DNA of 64,000 bases from NCBI RefSeq assembly GCF_000221045.1, contig NC_015856.1, positions 2,536,986 through 2,600,985 on the forward strand. Direction: 5' to 3'. The stretch's first letter is position 1, and every line of letters begins with the position of its first letter. The stretch comes from Collimonas fungivorans Ter331. Its GTDB lineage: Bacteria; Pseudomonadota; Gammaproteobacteria; Burkholderiales; Burkholderiaceae_D. Positions 55,687 through 63,916 of the stretch are shown here, in pieces. The position numbers and the translations under genes are program-made. The notes beneath the pieces are model-generated. The model did not search any database. It was not told the DNA's origin and was given only the letters and a program-made list of their open reading frames with translations.

Positions 55687-58077
55687 TTACTCTCCGTACG
55701 GAATCCAGATGTTCTTGACTTGCACCGCATGGCGCAAAAAGGCAGGCCCTTCGGCCACCATCGCATCGTGCCAGTCGGTAGCCAGTCCGTAGTCCACCAG
55801 CGTCCGTTTCAGGTTGCCCGCGGACAGCCGTTCGGCGGCCTGCGACCTGGCCTTGGCGCCGAATGTCCATACGGCGTCGACATCGTCATGTGCAGCCAGC
55901 GTTTGCAGCAGGCTGTCGCTGGCGCCGGTGACGATATTGACCACGCCTGCCGGCAAGTCGGAGGTTTCCAGTACCTGGTAAAAATCGGTGGCTATCAGTG
56001 GATGGCGCTCGCTGGGCACGATCACCACCCGGTTGCCCATCGCAAGCAGAGGCGCCAGCAGGCTGATGAAAGCCAGCAGCGGCGCTTCATCCGGGCACAC
56101 TACGCCGACCACGCCGATTGCCTCCACCATGGCCAGGGCCACGCCGCGCAACGGCGGCACGTGCACCGTGCCCTCGTATTTGTCGGCCCATGCGCCGTAG
56201 CTGAACAGGCGCTGGATGGATGCCTCTACCTCGGCCTGCGCCGCGCCGGCGCTGACGCCGGTGGAGGCAGCGATGCGTGCGGCGAATTCGGCCGAGCGGG
56301 CCGACAGGTTTTCGGCAAGGTAATACAGCCCCTGGGCGCGGCGGTGCGGCGTGGCGTTCGACCATGCGGCAGCGGCATGCGCGGCAGCGACCGCATTGCG
56401 GATATCCTTGCGGTTGCCGGCGCCGACCTCGCCGAACAGCTGTCCCGCGGCGCCGAACACGGCTTGCGCATGCTCGCCGTCCGGCCTGACCTGCTTGCCG
56501 CCGATGTACAGCTTGGCGGTGCGGTCGAGCGCGGGCAAGCCCGTAGCGCTGCGCGGCTCATGTGCCGCCGGTTCTATGTTCGCGGCGTTCGCGGCAACAC
56601 GCTGGCGACGTTCAGCCCAGGCCCGCGGTTTAAGATATTCGTAGCAGCCTTCGCGGCCGCCCTCGCGTCCGAATCCCGATTCGCGATAACCGCCGAATCC
56701 GACGCCGGCATCGAACAGGTTGGTCGAATTCACCCAGACCACGCCCGCCTTCAGCTGCGGCGCAATGCCCAGCGCCAGGCCGATGGTTTCGCTCCAGACG
56801 CTGGCTGCCAGGCCGTAGCGTGTGTTGTTGGCCAGCGCCACGGCTTCGTCGGGCGTGCGAAAAGTCATCGCGGCAAGCACCGGCCCGAAAATTTCTTCGG
56901 TGGCCACCGTGGAGCTCGGATGCACGTTGGTGAGCAGCGTCGGCGGATAAAAACAGCCGCCCGCCGGCAAGTCGATAGCCGGCTGGTAGCAGCTGGCGCC
57001 TTCCTTGACGCCCAGCTCCACCAGTGTGCGCACCCGTTCAAGCTGCGACGGCGCTATCAGCGAACCGATATCGATGGTCTTGTCCAGCGGCTGGCCGGCG
57101 CGCAAGCTTTGCATGCGGCGCTTGAGGCGCGTTATGAAATCCTCGGCGATGCCTTCCTGCACCAGCAGGCGCGCGCCGGCGCAGCAGACCTGGCCCTGGT
57201 TGAACCAGATCGCATCGACCACGCCCTCGATGGCGGCGTCGATGTCGGCGTCCTCAAATACGATGAACGGCGATTTGCCGCCCAGCTCCAATGTCAGCGA
57301 TTTTCCCGATCCCGCGGTTTGTTCGCGGATCAGGCGCCCGACCTCGGTCGAGCCGGTAAACGCAATCTTGTTCACATCCTGGTGCGCGACCAGCGCCGCA
57401 CCGGTGGCGCCGTCGCCGGTAACCACGTTAAGCACGCCGGCCGGCAGCCCGGCTTGCACCGCCAGCTCGGCAAACAGCAATGCGCTCAGCGACGTGAATT
57501 CCGCCGGCTTGAGCACTACCGTATTGCCCAGCGCCAGCGCGGGCGCGATCTTCCAGGCCAGCATCAGCAAGGGAAAATTCCAGGGAACGATCTGGCCGAT
57601 CACTCCCAGCGGCGCCTGGTCGGCAAATTCGCGTTCCTGCAGCTGCGCCCAGCCGGCGTGATGGTAAAAATGCCGCGCGACCAGCGGCACGTCGATATCG
57701 CGCGTTTCGCGGATCGGCTTGCCGTTGTCGAGCGCTTCTATTACTGCAAACAGGCGAGCGTGCCGCTGCACCATGCGCGCCAGCGCATACAGGTGGCGTG
57801 CCCGGCCGTGGCCGCCCAAGGCTTGCCAGTCTAGCTGGGCATTGCGCGCAGCCGCAACCGCAGCGTCAACGTCCGCTGCGCTGCCTTGCGCGATGCGGGC
57901 CAGCAGCTTACCGGTGGCCGGTTCGGCCGTATCGAAATGGGCGGCAGCCGTGGTAAAGCGGCCGCCGATATGATGGCCGAAGCCGTCGGCATGACGCGCC
58001 AGCCACAGGCGGGCTTCGGAATCGCTTTCAGGTGCAGGGCCGTAGTCCATGGTGTCGAAATAATGTGAAACACTCAT
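55687..58077 (-). CDS. Double-domain aldehyde dehydrogenase, second domain degenerate
   Basis: The 796-residue protein contains two ALDH-like units. Residues about 40-500 are a complete enzyme: QIVPWNFPLLMLAWK, the catalytic Glu in LTLELGGKSPF, the nucleophile Cys in FNQGQVCCAGARLLV, and EEIFGPVLA. Residues about 525-796 repeat the coenzyme-binding half (YIGGKQVRPDGEHAQ, GVVGVVCPDEAPLLAF) but have no ELGGK and no catalytic Cys; they jump to the ALDH oligomerisation tail VKNIWIPYGE. It starts 3 bases after the deoC stop. Oxidation of the acetaldehyde or glyceraldehyde-3-phosphate from DeoC is its likely job. Fused ALDHs of this size next to deoC seem to be a recurring arrangement. Confidence 0.9.
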   Translation of the reverse strand: MSVSHYFDTMDYGPAPESDSEARLWLARHADGFGHHIGGRFTTAAAHFDTAEPATGKLLARIAQGSAADVDAAVAAARNAQLDWQALGGHGRARHLYALARMVQRHARLFAVIEALDNGKPIRETRDIDVPLVARHFYHHAGWAQLQEREFADQAPLGVIGQIVPWNFPLLMLAWKIAPALALGNTVVLKPAEFTSLSALLFAELAVQAGLPAGVLNVVTGDGATGAALVAHQDVNKIAFTGSTEVGRLIREQTAGSGKSLTLELGGKSPFIVFEDADIDAAIEGVVDAIWFNQGQVCCAGARLLVQEGIAEDFITRLKRRMQSLRAGQPLDKTIDIGSLIAPSQLERVRTLVELGVKEGASCYQPAIDLPAGGCFYPPTLLTNVHPSSTVATEEIFGPVLAAMTFRTPDEAVALANNTRYGLAASVWSETIGLALGIAPQLKAGVVWVNSTNLFDAGVGFGGYRESGFGREGGREGCYEYLKPRAWAERRQRVAANAANIEPAAHEPRSATGLPALDRTAKLYIGGKQVRPDGEHAQAVFGAAGQLFGEVGAGNRKDIRNAVAAAHAAAAWSNATPHRRAQGLYYLAENLSARSAEFAARIAASTGVSAGAAQAEVEASIQRLFSYGAWADKYEGTVHVPPLRGVALAMVEAIGVVGVVCPDEAPLLAFISLLAPLLAMGNRVVIVPSERHPLIATDFYQVLETSDLPAGVVNIVTGASDSLLQTLAAHDDVDAVWTFGAKARSQAAERLSAGNLKRTLVDYGLATDWHDAMVAEGPAFLRHAVQVKNIWIPYGE

Positions 58078-58080
58078 CGT

Positions 58081-59145
58081 TTATCCGATCGGGTGATGGT
58101 GGAAAGCCGAATAGCGGCCGGTGACGTGGTGCTCCAGCTGACGCTCTATGTCGGCCAGCAGGGAAGAAGCGCCGACGCGGAACAGTTCCGGTTCCAGCCA
58201 GGCCCTGCCCAGCTCTTCTTTCATCAGGACCTGGTAATCCAGCATGCCCTTGGCGCTGGATACGCCGCCGGCCGGCTTGTAGCCGACGCGAAAGCCGGTG
58301 CGCGCTTCATACAGGCGGATCATGCGCAGCATGACCAGCGTCACCAGCGGCGTGGCGTTGACGGCTTCCTTGCCGGTGGAAGTCTTGATGAAGTCGGCGC
58401 CGCCCATCATGCATATCATGGAAGCCTTGGCGACGTTGCGCATGGTCTTCAGCTCGCCAGTCGCGAGGATCGCCTTGACATGGGCGCTGCCGGCAGCCTG
58501 GCGAAAATCCTGCATTTCGGCATACAAAGCGCGCCAGTTCCCGGTCAGCACATGCTCCCGGGTAATGACGATGTCGATTTCCGCGGCGCCGTCGCGCACC
58601 GAAGCTTCGATTTCCTTCAGCTTCAGCTCGTGCGGAATCAGTCCCGCCGGAAAACCGGTAGACACGGCTGCCACCGGAATCCCGGAATCGCCCAGCGCCT
58701 GCACCGCCGTGCTTACAAAACGGTGGTAGACGCACACCGCGCCGGTATGCAATGTGCGTTCGCCGAAGCCGAGCGCGTTCAACAGGTCCGGACGCACCGG
58801 CATGATGGCCTTGGCGCACAGGCGTTTGACGCGTTCGGTAGTGTCGTCGCCGTTGAGGGTGGTCAGGTCGATGCAGGTGACGGCCTTCAGCAACCAGCCC
58901 GCCTGCGCATCTTTCTTCACCGAGCGGCGCCCGGGCAACGTTGCTATGCGGCGCTCCGCCGCGGACAGGTTGACGCGGATGTCGTCGATCCAGCTGCTGT
59001 CGAAGCTGTGGCCGGCATTGCGGGAGTCTTCGTGCAATCCGCCAGGATTGCCGACGATGGGAGCGCTAACAATCTCACTAGCGGGATTGAGCGCAACGGC
59101 GCGCGGACGCGGCACGGCGCTTGGTGTTTTGGAGGCGGATGTCAT
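58081..59145 (-). CDS. deoC: Deoxyribose-phosphate aldolase
   Basis: It splits 2-deoxyribose-5-phosphate into acetaldehyde and glyceraldehyde-3-phosphate. The core is readable: TCIDLTTLNGDDT (start of the barrel), HVKAILATGEL, the Schiff-base lysine in DFIKTSTGKEAVNATP and the second active-site lysine in GYKPAGGVSSAKGML. The N-terminus is about 90 residues longer than E. coli DeoC, as in the longer class that includes animal DERA. The start at 59145 has no clear ribosome-binding site, so a later start is possible. It is the first gene of an eight-gene operon and is divergent from deoR. Confidence 0.93.
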   Translation of the reverse strand: MTSASKTPSAVPRPRAVALNPASEIVSAPIVGNPGGLHEDSRNAGHSFDSSWIDDIRVNLSAAERRIATLPGRRSVKKDAQAGWLLKAVTCIDLTTLNGDDTTERVKRLCAKAIMPVRPDLLNALGFGERTLHTGAVCVYHRFVSTAVQALGDSGIPVAAVSTGFPAGLIPHELKLKEIEASVRDGAAEIDIVITREHVLTGNWRALYAEMQDFRQAAGSAHVKAILATGELKTMRNVAKASMICMMGGADFIKTSTGKEAVNATPLVTLVMLRMIRLYEARTGFRVGYKPAGGVSSAKGMLDYQVLMKEELGRAWLEPELFRVGASSLLADIERQLEHHVTGRYSAFHHHPIG

Positions 59146-59321
59146 AATTGTGGCGACGCCGCGAAGGCGTGCGCAAACCGGGTCGAGAGGATGCTGGCAA
59201 CAGGCATGTCGGTTATCTCCGTGAACGCATTGAATGCGTTTCCTTTTTTGGCGATCATGCGGACTGGTCGCCGCCGGCTGGTTTTGGCGGGACTGAAGCA
59301 CGCAAGTTCACAATGGGTTTT

Positions 59322-59383
59322 ATGTTACGCCAATAACATTTATTCCTGCAACATATTTTTTGTAATAACATATCGGCTAACAT
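59322..59383. promoter_or_regulatory. Cluster of TAACAT boxes between deoC and deoR, probable DeoR operators
   Basis: ATGTTA (59322-59327) and TAACAT (59334-59339) form an inverted repeat. Two further TAACAT copies lie at 59366-59371 and 59378-59383, the last just upstream of the deoR start. The region is AT-rich and serves two divergent promoters. E. coli DeoR binds a site containing TGTTAG, which overlaps this motif. The assignment is by position, repetition and that resemblance. Confidence 0.6.
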
Positions 59384-59391
59384 TGCATCAA

Positions 59392-60225
59392 ATGACATCA
59401 AAATCGATCAACACTCACAACGGAAATTCCAAGATGCTGCAAACCGCTGGCGCCAAAGCCCGAACTCTCCGGCTGGTTCGGATGCAGGAACTGATCAACA
59501 GCAAGGGCCCGACGCAACTCGGCAAGGTGGCGGAACAGCTGGGCGTGACGGAGATGACGATCCGCCGCGACCTGGCTTCGGCCGATTCGCCGCTGGCCTG
59601 CCTGGGCGGTTTTGTGCTGGAGGCCACCTTGCCGAGCGCTGACGAAAAATATTCCCTGGACGAAGAAATCGACCACCACACGGTACGCAAGCGCCTGGCC
59701 TGCCAGCGCGCGGCGCAGTGGGTGGAAGACGGCGACAGCCTGTTCATCGATTGCGGCACTACCATGATCCATTTCGCCGAGGCGCTGCCGCCCGCCATGA
59801 CACTCAGCGTGGTGTGCTATTCGATGAATATCGCCGCCATTGTCAGCCGGCGACCGAACACGCAGCTGATCCTGCTGGGAGGTTTGTACCACCCCTCCTC
59901 CGCCACTTTCTACTCGGACGAGGCGGTGCACTACCTGGGCAGCCTGGGCGTGAACAAGGCTTTCCTGTCGGCCGGCGGCGCAGACCTGCAGCGCGGCGCC
60001 AGCTGTTCGAATTTCCACGAAGTGGCGGTCAAGCAGGCGGCGATACGCAGCGCCGGGCAGAGTTTCCTGGTGGTGGACGAGAGCAAGCTGGGCCGTGTGC
60101 GGCCGGCGTTTTTCAGTCCGCTGGACGTTTTTTCGCGGATTGCGGTGGGAGGCGTGCCGGATGCTGCGCTACGCAAGCAATTCAAAGGGCTGCCCTTGGA
60201 TGTAGCGGCTCCGCCCGTGACCTGA
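59392..60225 (+). CDS. deoR: DeoR transcriptional repressor
   Basis: The 277-residue protein has the DeoR winged helix (LRLVRMQELINSKGPTQLGKVAEQLGVTEMTIRRDLAS) and a sugar-phosphate sensing C-terminal domain. Similarity to E. coli DeoR itself is unusually direct: PLACLGGFVLE, DCGTTMIHFAEALP, VCYSMNIAAIV, ILLGGLYHPSSATFY, FLSAGGADLQRGASCSNFHE and VVDESKLGRVRPAFF all have counterparts. It should release its operators on binding deoxyribose-5-phosphate. The start is uncertain: ATG at 59392 lies next to a TAACAT box, and ATG at 59434 is an alternative that loses only 14 hydrophilic residues. Confidence 0.93.
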   Translation: MTSKSINTHNGNSKMLQTAGAKARTLRLVRMQELINSKGPTQLGKVAEQLGVTEMTIRRDLASADSPLACLGGFVLEATLPSADEKYSLDEEIDHHTVRKRLACQRAAQWVEDGDSLFIDCGTTMIHFAEALPPAMTLSVVCYSMNIAAIVSRRPNTQLILLGGLYHPSSATFYSDEAVHYLGSLGVNKAFLSAGGADLQRGASCSNFHEVAVKQAAIRSAGQSFLVVDESKLGRVRPAFFSPLDVFSRIAVGGVPDAALRKQFKGLPLDVAAPPVT

Positions 60226-60249
60226 AAACATGCGAATCAGGACGAGGAA

Positions 60250-60286
60250 TGGAAAGGTCGAGACTGCATATATCTCGACCTTTCCA
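60250..60286. terminator. Bidirectional hairpin terminator between deoR and the TonB-C-like gene
   Basis: A perfect 14-bp stem (60250-60263 with 60273-60286, reading TGGAAAGGTCGAGA on the left) encloses a 9-base loop, in the 94-base gap between two convergent genes. A strong long stem here is best explained as a shared terminator, although neither side has a long T-run. Confidence 0.7.
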
Positions 60287-60319
60287 ACTATGTAGCGATG
60301 CTGGCAAAGAGCGCCGGAC

Positions 60320-60883
60320 CTAGTGGCTGACTACCTGCACTGCTTGGTAAAGGAAAGCGGAAGCCACCGGCGCACCGTCCATTTTTGCAGGAGAAAAGCG
60401 GGTCGACTGCAGTGCCTTTATTGCGGTATAAGCCAGAACTTTTTCATTGTCGGTGAGCGTCATTTCGCCGTTTTTTTCCGCGCCCATGATGTCGACGGCG
60501 TTAACGACTCCATCGTCGCCGACATGCACAACCAGCTTCACGTCTTCCCGGTGCGAAGTAATATTCAGCGAGCGGTATTCTTGCGGCGAAACCAGTTTCC
60601 GCAACAGGCTACGAATGTTTGGCGTCGGGAACGGCGGCGTGATTTTTTCATCCGTCATGGCGACAAATTTGCGCCACAGGGATTTTTCGTCGGTAGAAAG
60701 CTCATCCCAGCTTTTATTGACGTCGATGTTGAGTCCAAGCGACGCACGGTCTTTGCTGAGGGACGATCCGGTCCTGGCGTCGCCGATGGGAATTGAATAG
60801 TTCGCCTCCTCCGCATATGCTGGCAACAGAAAGCCGGCAGCGAGCACAATCGGGCAGACAGTCCTGAGGCACAAAGCAATCAT
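60320..60883 (-). CDS. Secreted small protein with TonB-C/energy-transducer-like domain
   Basis: A 187-residue protein with a signal peptide (hydrophobic residues 8-22, cleavage near AYAEE). The C-terminal half, HREDVKLVVHVGDDGVVNAVDI ... YTAIKALQSTRFSPAKMDGAPVASAFLYQAVQV, has the beta-alpha-beta pattern of TonB C-terminal domains (V-x-V-x-x-x-G-x-V, then A-x-x-A-x-x-x-x-F-x-P). It has no membrane anchor or Pro-rich linker, so it is not a normal TonB; such free periplasmic domains have no settled role. It is monocistronic, and its end faces deoR across a terminator. Confidence 0.75.
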   Translation of the reverse strand: MIALCLRTVCPIVLAAGFLLPAYAEEANYSIPIGDARTGSSLSKDRASLGLNIDVNKSWDELSTDEKSLWRKFVAMTDEKITPPFPTPNIRSLLRKLVSPQEYRSLNITSHREDVKLVVHVGDDGVVNAVDIMGAEKNGEMTLTDNEKVLAYTAIKALQSTRFSPAKMDGAPVASAFLYQAVQVVSH

Positions 60884-61103
60884 GTATTTTTATCCCTATG
60901 AGGAAATTGCAAGCGGACGCAGCAGCCAGCCGGCGCTGCAGATATATCAAGTTGTAGTTTTTAACACCTTTCTTTCTGCCAGTAAAGATAGGCATGCGGG
61001 CATCGGTAGCTATAATCATTCAGTAAAAGCGCCACCCGCAGCATTTGAGTGATATATTGCCCTATTGCAACTTATTGTTTGGGTGAGGAGCCGCGTAGTT
61101 TGC

Positions 61104-61159
61104 AGTTATCCATTCCGGCCATACCCGGTGCGGAGTTGTGAGTTATATAATGGATAACT
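61104..61159. promoter_or_regulatory. 11-bp inverted repeat upstream of the histidine kinase gene
   Basis: AGTTATCCATT (61104-61114) and AATGGATAACT (61149-61159) are exact reverse complements separated by 34 bases. They lie in the 319-base region between the TonB-C-like gene (minus) and the kinase gene (plus). The second arm is 43 bases before the kinase ATG, close to a TATAAT-like stretch (TATATAATGG). The repeat could be two sites for a dimeric or looping regulator, or the base of a stem in the leader RNA. I see no gene in the rest of this gap. Confidence 0.5.
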
Positions 61160-61202
61160 TGCGCCACGGCCACTGCGCGGAACCCACCCTTAGACATTGC
61201 CA

Positions 61203-62657
61203 ATGTACTCATTATTGCCCGCCTTAGTAGCCTCGGTTTTCCTCGGCTACGGCTTGTATGTACTTTGCACGCAGGGGTTCACCCGCATCGGCATCAGCTT
61301 TTCCGTGCTGTGCATCATCTCGGCGTTCTGGCAGGGAACCTGGGCTGTGCTGTTCCAGGTCCATAGCCCTGGCCCGGCGATGTTCCTGATCAAGTTCGGC
61401 TACCTGCTGATCCTGTTCCTGCCGACCAGCCTGTACCATTTCCTGACCGAGGTCTCGGACCGTCCCGGGGAGCGCCACCTGGTTTACCTGTCGTACGGGA
61501 TAGCCTCGGTCCTGGCGATTTTCCTGGTCGGCAGCGACCTGTTCATTGCCGGCTTCTACGAATATTTCTGGGGCTACTACCCCAAGGCAGGATTGCTCCA
61601 TCCCATCCACGTGCTGCAAACGGTGGTGGTGGTCAACCGCGGCCTGTACATCACCTTTCTTCAGCAGAAGAACGCGCCGCCCAACAAGCGCATCAGGCTG
61701 CGCCTGTGCATCGCCGGCATCCTCACTTATTTTTTCGCCGCGGTCGACTACCTGTGCAACTACGGCTTCGAGTTCTATCCGCCCGGCGTGCTGTTCATCG
61801 CCGTCAGCCTGGGCATCATCACGGTGGCGATCGTGAAATACGGATTATTCAATCCGATGGCGATCGCCGCCAGCGTGGCCCATGAAATGCGCACGCCGCT
61901 GCTGTCGATCCGCAACCAGGCGCAAGGCATCAACAAATACATTCCCACGCTTCTGCACAGCTACGAGCTGGCGGTTGCCAACAACCTGTGCGAATCCTCG
62001 CTGCCGCCGTTCGCAATGAACTACCTGGCCACCATCGGCAAGACGCTGACGCACGAGGTGGACCGCACCAATGCGGTGCTGGACATGATGCTGGCCTCGA
62101 TCAAGATGGACCAGATCGACAAGACCAACTTCAGCCAGCACGGCATAGGGCATTGCCTGGCCGAGGCCGTCGAGCGCTACACCTATGACCGCCAGGACCG
62201 CGAGCGCATCGTGGTCGCCAATGCCGAAGAGTTTCGTTTTTACGGTTCGGATACGCTGCTGATACTGGTGCTGTTCAACCTGCTGAAAAATGCGCTGTAC
62301 GCCATCAAGGTCGCCGGCAAGGGCGAAATCCGCATATCGACGGCGCGCGGCCCGACCGTCAACCGCATGTATTTCAGCGATACCGGAACCGGAATAACAG
62401 GCGAAGCGCTGCCGAATATTTTCGACGGTTTTTTTACCACTAAACAAAGCGGCGGCACTGGCGTCGGCCTGACTTTTTGCCATCGGGTGATGGCGTCTTT
62501 CGGCGGCCGCATCCTGTGCGATTCGGTGGCTGGGCAATATACGACATTTACCCTGGAATTTCCGATGGTGGAGAACACATCGGGCGACCTGTTTGCGGCA
62601 TTGACGCCGCGCCAGACGGAGCAAGAGGCTGCCGCCTCTCCTCCGCACGGGCCTTAG
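61203..62657 (+). CDS. Membrane histidine kinase with CqsS/LuxN-like catalytic core
   Basis: A 484-residue sensor kinase. The N-terminal 215 residues contain about seven hydrophobic helices with short loops and no large periplasmic domain. The kinase core has the phospho-acceptor His227 in SVAHEMRTPLLS, the N box FNLLKNALYAI preceded by FYGSDTLLILVL, then DTGTGI, a TTKQSGGTGVGLTFC lid and MASFGGRILCDS. This core resembles V. cholerae CqsS (AHEMRNPLS, FFGSDTLL, NLLKNAF, MSAFGG), the quorum-sensing kinase for alpha-hydroxyketone signals; Oxalobacteraceae have related JqsS systems. Unlike CqsS it has no receiver domain, and no synthase or phosphotransfer gene is adjacent. A ligand cannot be read from the sequence. 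A TTG two codons upstream is an alternative start. Confidence 0.87.
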   Translation: MYSLLPALVASVFLGYGLYVLCTQGFTRIGISFSVLCIISAFWQGTWAVLFQVHSPGPAMFLIKFGYLLILFLPTSLYHFLTEVSDRPGERHLVYLSYGIASVLAIFLVGSDLFIAGFYEYFWGYYPKAGLLHPIHVLQTVVVVNRGLYITFLQQKNAPPNKRIRLRLCIAGILTYFFAAVDYLCNYGFEFYPPGVLFIAVSLGIITVAIVKYGLFNPMAIAASVAHEMRTPLLSIRNQAQGINKYIPTLLHSYELAVANNLCESSLPPFAMNYLATIGKTLTHEVDRTNAVLDMMLASIKMDQIDKTNFSQHGIGHCLAEAVERYTYDRQDRERIVVANAEEFRFYGSDTLLILVLFNLLKNALYAIKVAGKGEIRISTARGPTVNRMYFSDTGTGITGEALPNIFDGFFTTKQSGGTGVGLTFCHRVMASFGGRILCDSVAGQYTTFTLEFPMVENTSGDLFAALTPRQTEQEAAASPPHGP

Positions 62658-62690
62658 AACAAGAGCTGGCTAAAGCAAACCGCTACGCCG

Positions 62691-63188
62691 TCACTCCCCT
62701 TTCTCGACTTCATATTGCCGGATCTTTTCAAGGATGTGTTCCGGCAGCCGCGAGATTTTTTTCTCCTTGTTGGCGAAAACTATCTGCTGCTGGCCGGTCG
62801 CCACAAGCTTGCCGTCCACCAGGAACCGGAACGCCAGCGAAAACGAACATTGTTTGATGGCGAACGTATTGACCTCGCACGCAATCTTCTGGAATGCAAA
62901 TGTCTCGCACACATACTGTTGCTGCGCCTCCTTGGTGATGAAGACGCCGAGCGACTGCAGCATGTCGGCGGAAATGCATTCGAAGAACCAGCGTTCGCGG
63001 CAAATCCCTTGCCACTCGAAATGCCGGGCAAAATAAATGTTCCCGGTGGCGTTCGAATCCTTTAGGTAAACGTCGATCGAGTGGTGGAAAGTTTTAGGCT
63101 GGGGCGCCCGCAAATAGCTGAGCGGGAAAGCAATGGCTTCTATTACGGTTTCTTGGACGACAGGACGCTGAGTCAGGATTGCAGACAT
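62691..63188 (-). CDS. Hotdog-fold acyl thioesterase (CalE7/4HBT-like)
   Basis: A 165-residue single-hotdog protein. The signature YLKDSNATGNIYFARHFEWQ followed by GICRERWF resembles the D-x-N-x-x-G-N-x-Y-x-x-x-Y-x-x-W-Q-G-x-C-R-E pattern of CalE7/DynE7-type thioesterases, which release acyl chains from carrier proteins or CoA. The ATG at 63188 has GGGAG eight bases upstream; the longer frame to 63230 is possible but less likely. It is downstream of a RegA-type regulator on the same strand and convergent with the kinase gene. Nothing ties it to the NRPS, which is 14 kb away, although a free acyl-chain enzyme is otherwise lacking there. Confidence 0.82.
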   Translation of the reverse strand: MSAILTQRPVVQETVIEAIAFPLSYLRAPQPKTFHHSIDVYLKDSNATGNIYFARHFEWQGICRERWFFECISADMLQSLGVFITKEAQQQYVCETFAFQKIACEVNTFAIKQCSFSLAFRFLVDGKLVATGQQQIVFANKEKKISRLPEHILEKIRQYEVEKGE

Positions 63189-63379
63189 GATGGTAACTCC
63201 CATAAGCAAATGGAAAATGGCTGGTTTCAACAGCCGCTATTGCCTCCCCGCCCGGTCCAGGCGCGGTGAAGCTGCTTATAGTGTTAATCATGTGACGCCA
63301 CTTACAAGTAAGGGTGCGACAAACGGCCGCCCGGCGGCAAACGGCGATATGTGGTAGTCGCAGCGGCTTATTACGATGG

Positions 63380-63916
63380 TTATTTGATACGCTGTTTTTC
63401 CAGCTTGCGCGCCAGTGTGCGCCGGTGCATTCCCAGGCGCCGCGCCGTTTCGGAGATGTTGAAGCCGGTTTCCACCAGCACTTCGTGGATGCGCTCCCAC
63501 TCCAGCGTCTTGATCGAGGTCGAGCGGTTGCTCAGTTCAATCTCGGCGGCGCCGGCGACATGGCCGAAAGCCGCCTCGATATCGTCGGTATTGGATGGCT
63601 TGGCCAGATACTGGCAAGCGCCGAGCTTGATCGCTTCCACCGCCGTGTTGATGCTGGCGAAACCGGTCAGCACCACGATCAGCATGGCCGGGTCGTGCTT
63701 GTGCAGCATCTGTACGCAGGCCAGCCCGGAGGTGCTGTCGTTCAGCTTGAGGTCGACTACCGCATATCCCGGCGAATGCTGGCGCAGCAGCGCAGCGGCC
63801 TCGCCCAGATTCGAGGCCAGCAAGACGGTGTAGTCGCGGCGCTCGAACGAGCGGCCCAGGGTGCGCGCGAACGTGGCGTCGTCCTCAATGATCAGCAGCA
63901 GACGGTCAGTCGCCAT
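63380..63916 (-). CDS. RegA/PrrA/ActR-type response regulator
   Basis: A 178-residue two-domain regulator. The receiver has acidic Glu11-Asp12-Asp13 (LLIIEDDATFA), the phospho-acceptor Asp55 (YAVVDLKLND), Thr in VVLTGFASINTAVEAIKLGA and Lys in YLAKPSN. A short linker leads to a Fis-type helix-turn-helix, GFNISETARRLGMHRRTLARKL, nearly invariant in the RegA family. These regulators work with RegB kinases in redox control of energy metabolism. The start at 63916 has AGGA eight bases upstream and overlaps the 3' end of the kinase gene, so the two are coupled. Confidence 0.93.
   Translation of the reverse strand: MATDRLLLIIEDDATFARTLGRSFERRDYTVLLASNLGEAAALLRQHSPGYAVVDLKLNDSTSGLACVQMLHKHDPAMLIVVLTGFASINTAVEAIKLGACQYLAKPSNTDDIEAAFGHVAGAAEIELSNRSTSIKTLEWERIHEVLVETGFNISETARRLGMHRRTLARKLEKQRIK

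Noticed and set aside
58093-59391. N-terminal extension that would make the DeoR frame 710 residues long
   Set aside because: It is antisense to deoC and lacks any motif. The DeoR winged helix begins only after the ATG codons at 59392 and 59434.
62691-63188. Hotdog thioesterase as an editing thioesterase of the NRPS locus
   Set aside because: It is more than 14 kb from the locus, separated by unrelated operons, and linked instead to the RegA-type regulator. No sequence evidence connects it with peptide synthesis.
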